A stretch of 64,000 bases of DNA from assembly GCA_903925075.1 (NCBI GenBank), contig CAIYDQ010000003.1:30325-94324 (forward strand). Direction: 5' to 3'. The first letter of the stretch is position 1, and each line of letters starts with the position of its first letter. Below are positions 61,607-64,000 of this stretch, in pieces. Source of the DNA: an uncultured Geobacter sp. (GTDB lineage: Bacteria; Desulfobacterota; Desulfuromonadia; Geobacterales; Geobacteraceae). The notes beneath the pieces are model-generated. The model had not been told where the DNA came from, ran no database searches, and saw nothing but the letters and a program-made list of their open reading frames with translations. The translations under genes were made by a program, and so were the position numbers.

Positions 61607-61960
61607 TTACCCTTCCACCAGGGCGAACTCGTTGCCGTCCGGGTCGGCGACCACCGCCATCTTGCCCCAAGGGGTGCGCTCCAGCGGTTCCGTGAAGCGC
61701 GCGCCTTTTTCGGTTAGCTGCACGCACAGCTCTTCCAGTCCCTTCACGCTCAAGGTGATGCCGGTGTGGCGCCCGACCAGCTTCTGCGCCGCCTCGTGCA
61801 GCGCCAGCGCCACGCCCAGCGAGGTTTCCTGGCCCGGAAAGAACTCCATCATGGTCTCGGTTTCCTGCCCCGCCGCCAAGCCCAGTCCTTCGCGGTAAAA
61901 GCGGCGCGCGGCGGGAAAGTCCCGAACGAAAACAACAATGTTCTTCATTTTTTCTACCAT
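61607..61960 (-). CDS. VOC (glyoxalase-like) family protein
   Basis: A 117-residue single VOC domain: VVFVRDFPAARRFYREGLGL at the start, FAL/VADPDGNEFALVEG at the end with the glutamate that usually binds metal. Members include glyoxalases, dioxygenases and resistance proteins. Specific substrate unknown. GGCGG precedes ATG 61960; ATG at 61948 is an alternative. The cupin gene follows after 11 bases. Confidence 0.85.
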   Translation of the reverse strand: MVEKMKNIVVFVRDFPAARRFYREGLGLAAGQETETMMEFFPGQETSLGVALALHEAAQKLVGRHTGITLSVKGLEELCVQLTEKGARFTEPLERTPWGKMAVVADPDGNEFALVEG

Positions 61961-62042
61961 TTGAACCGCCTTAAATGATATGTTGTGACAGCGTTTTAAT
62001 AGATAGCAGAGAGGGCGGGCGCTTGGCAACCTCTAAAGCACT

Positions 62043-62286
62043 TGGCCACAAAAATGCACAGAATGCACAAAAAAACAACAGTCTCACACGGATTCCCACG
62101 GATGCGACGGATAAAGGCAAATAAACCAAGCGTAAAGTCTTTGGTTTACCCCAAAAAACTTTTAGTTTCTGGTTTATCTGCCGTTATCCGTTTCAATCTG
62201 CCGTTTTTCGTGTGAGACGCTTTTGATTCGTTTTCTGGGTTATGGTTTGGGAGCTTTTTTTTGTGATTTTTGTGCTTTTTTGTGGC
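62043..62286. repeat. Composite repeat: family A (copy 3) nested inside family C arms
   Basis: Outer arms of family C: GCCACAAAAATGCACAGAATG at 62045-62065 region and TTTTTGTGCTTTTTTGTGGC at about 62267-62286. Between them lies a full family A palindrome (62081-62220) with TCTCACACGGATT, the core TCTTTGGTTTACCCCAAAA, and CCGTTTTTCGTGTGAGA. It fills most of the gap 61961-62368, which has no gene. Confidence 0.85.
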
Positions 62287-62368
62287 GAAAAGCCTTTCGG
62301 TTGGTTTTAATTTTTTGACTTCTGTCGCTTCGAATTTATTCCAAGCTGGGCCGTCAAGGAGGTTTTCT

Positions 62369-63991
62369 GTGAACCAACGGTTTTTGCCGCGCGAGGTGTA
62401 CGTCGCCTCTTCCTACATGGCGCCGGTCGGCCGTTACAACGGCCGCGAGCGCGAGGCGCTGAGCTTTCTGGAGATGGCTGAGAAGGCGGGGGAACTGTTC
62501 GCCTCCAGCCGCCTGCGGCGCGCCGACATCGACGCGGTCGTGGTCGGCAGCCAGAACCCGGTGGCCTTCTCGGGAGTGGACAACACGGCGGCTAAGGTCG
62601 CCGGGGTGCTGGGGATCTCCGGCGCCAAGTCGGTGCTGATCGACACAGCCTCCTCCTCCGGCGCCTCCGCGCTCGAATACGGCTACCTGCAGATCGCCTC
62701 CGGCCGCTGCGACCACGTGCTTGCCATCGGCATCCAGAAGATGAGCGACGTGTCGACCGCCCGGGCCACCGGCATCGTCGCCGGCGTCATCGACCGTGAA
62801 GAAGCCGAGTTCGGGCTCACCATGCCGGCCTGCGGCGCCCTGGTGGCGGGCGCCCTGATCGAGCGGCTGAAGCTCTCGGCCGAGGAATGGACCGCCTTCT
62901 CCGCGCTTCTCACCCAGCGGGCGCACCGCTTTGCCGCACGCAACCCCGACGCCCACCTGAACTTCGAGATACCGCTTGAGGAATATTACCGGCAGATCGA
63001 GAACGGCAAAAACTACCGCTACTGGTCGCCTTTGCGCTACCACGACTTCTGTCCCATGTCCGACGGCATAGCCGCGGTGCTCTTGAGCGCCACGCCGCAC
63101 GAGGTCATGGTTTCCGGGATAGGGAGCGCCACCGACATCCCGACCATCGCCGACCGTCCCTATTTCCACAGTTTCCCGGCGACGGTGCGCGCCGCCGCCG
63201 AGGCCTATTCCATGGCCGGGGTGAAGGAAATCACCGACTTCGCCGGCAAGATTCACGTGAACATGCACGACCCCTTCAACGGCTTTGGTCCCATCAACAT
63301 GGTGGACCTGGGCTTCGTGCACCGCCGCCGCATGGTGGACGCCCTTTTGAACGACGACATCACCGGCGAGCACGGGAGCTTTCCGACCAACATCACCGGC
63401 GGGTTGAAGGGGCGCGGCCATCCGCTGGGTGCTACCGGCATGATTCAGGTGGTGGAAAACCACCGGCTCATCATGGAGGGAAGATTCCAGGCCGGGCTTT
63501 CCCACTCCATCGGCGGCCCCATCAACAACAACGTGGTGATCCTCTTGGAGCGCGCCAGCCATTACCGGGAGCGTCCGCGCCCGACCGTAGCACCTTGGGG
63601 ATTGCCGCCGCTTGGCCATATGAAGCCCAAGAGCGTGAATCTGAGCGAACTTTTGGCGGGGTTGGGGGCCGTGGAGGGGCGGTTCGTGGCCGCCACCACT
63701 CGTTTCGACTACAAGAGCGGAGAGCCCGAAGGGATCGTCATCATCGTTTCCTGCCTGGCCGCCAGCGGCAGGTATTCCTTTCTCTTCGGCTTGGGCGGCG
63801 AGCATTACCGGGAAGTGGAGATGCTCAAGGCCGGCGATTCGGTCATGCTGGAGCGGGCCGGCGAGGAGATCCTGGTGAATCGGATACCGGTGAGAAGGCT
63901 CTACCGCAGGACCATGGACGGCGTTCTGGAGATGGCCGAAGCCGGCTGGAAGAAGTTGACAGGAGAGCGCAGAGCGACGCCCAGGCCCTGA
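62369..63991 (+). CDS. Thiolase-fold protein lacking the nucleophilic cysteine
   Basis: A 540-residue protein. Residues about 5-400 form a thiolase fold with NMHDPFNGFGP and the conserved GGLKGRGHPLGATG (histidine of the active site). The nucleophile position, normally C-x-S-G, reads S95-SSG in IDTASSSGASALEYG, so a Claisen condensation or thiolysis by a cysteine thioester is not expected. A C-terminal extension (about 425-530) has a beta-rich pattern like an OB/DUF35-type acyl-CoA-binding domain (GIVIIVSCLAASGRYSFLFGL). It may bind acyl-CoA or act as a hydratase or scaffold. Start GTG 62369 has AGGAGG upstream. Confidence 0.82.
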   Translation: MNQRFLPREVYVASSYMAPVGRYNGREREALSFLEMAEKAGELFASSRLRRADIDAVVVGSQNPVAFSGVDNTAAKVAGVLGISGAKSVLIDTASSSGASALEYGYLQIASGRCDHVLAIGIQKMSDVSTARATGIVAGVIDREEAEFGLTMPACGALVAGALIERLKLSAEEWTAFSALLTQRAHRFAARNPDAHLNFEIPLEEYYRQIENGKNYRYWSPLRYHDFCPMSDGIAAVLLSATPHEVMVSGIGSATDIPTIADRPYFHSFPATVRAAAEAYSMAGVKEITDFAGKIHVNMHDPFNGFGPINMVDLGFVHRRRMVDALLNDDITGEHGSFPTNITGGLKGRGHPLGATGMIQVVENHRLIMEGRFQAGLSHSIGGPINNNVVILLERASHYRERPRPTVAPWGLPPLGHMKPKSVNLSELLAGLGAVEGRFVAATTRFDYKSGEPEGIVIIVSCLAASGRYSFLFGLGGEHYREVEMLKAGDSVMLERAGEEILVNRIPVRRLYRRTMDGVLEMAEAGWKKLTGERRATPRP

Positions 63992-64000
63992 GCGCCCGTC

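Noticed and set aside
62354..63805. 483-codon minus-strand open frame opposite the thiolase-fold gene
   Set aside because: No domain and shadow composition; the plus-strand protein is well supported.

Overview
The window looks like a chromosomal segment of a Geobacteraceae-type bacterium (Geobacter, Citrifermentans or Geomonas relatives). This is an inference from GC-rich codon use, a complete GspC-to-GspN type II secretion cluster that includes GspN, futalosine-pathway menaquinone genes, a PAS-rich sensor, a methyltransferase/MTHFR fusion, and several families of intergenic palindromic repeats. I saw no rRNA, tRNA, CRISPR array, transposase or phage genes. It reads as ordinary chromosome with a few small accessory insertions.

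Layout: 1-183 is the start of plsY. 382-1337 (minus) is a MauE/DoxX-like membrane protein with a membrane-anchored rhodanese. 1575-5246 (minus) is UPF0158, an AI-2E transporter and a copper P-type ATPase. 5322-9899 holds lpxH, a YkgJ cysteine-cluster protein, a penicillin-binding transpeptidase, a YihY protein split by an in-frame amber codon, and YtxH/DUF948 envelope proteins. 10138-13146 (minus) is a polar amino acid ABC importer. 13174-25108 (minus) is the type II secretion operon gspC-D-E-F-[MNT-HEPN]-G-H-I-J-K-L-M-N, with a nucleotidyltransferase/HEPN toxin-antitoxin pair between gspF and gspG. 25348-27141 holds mqnB and mqnD. 27152-35771 holds a PAS-only sensor, RlpA, a chagasin-like inhibitor, an outer-membrane barrel coupled to a beta-helix/CFI-box surface protein, and a TPR protein.

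36198-40083 is hsp20-lon-thiL, followed by yjbQ, folK, a YHS protein, transaldolase, DedA, a CBS/DRTGG family II pyrophosphatase, the homocysteine methyltransferase/MTHFR fusion, a siroheme reductase-like protein, ttcA, and a NapH-like ferredoxin. 49522-52911 (minus) holds dksA-like, rimO, yajQ and lolA-like genes. 53086-58662 (minus) is a chemotaxis operon cheR-mcp-cheW-cheY-cheA-cheC, in which cheR carries a frameshift and cheC carries an in-frame palindromic repeat. 58895-61960 (minus) holds an aminotransferase behind a structured leader with its own promoter and terminator, then SH3, cupin and VOC proteins. 62369-63991 is a thiolase-fold protein with serine in place of the nucleophilic cysteine.

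The most interesting signals outside genes are at least five families of imperfect palindromic repeats (A-E). One copy is nested inside another, one is translated within cheC, and one supplies the 3' end of a membrane-protein gene. There are also 9-bp tandem arrays, one of them translated as a Ser/Thr/Gly tail. The aminotransferase leader encodes a possible leaderless 26-residue peptide followed by hairpins and a terminator.
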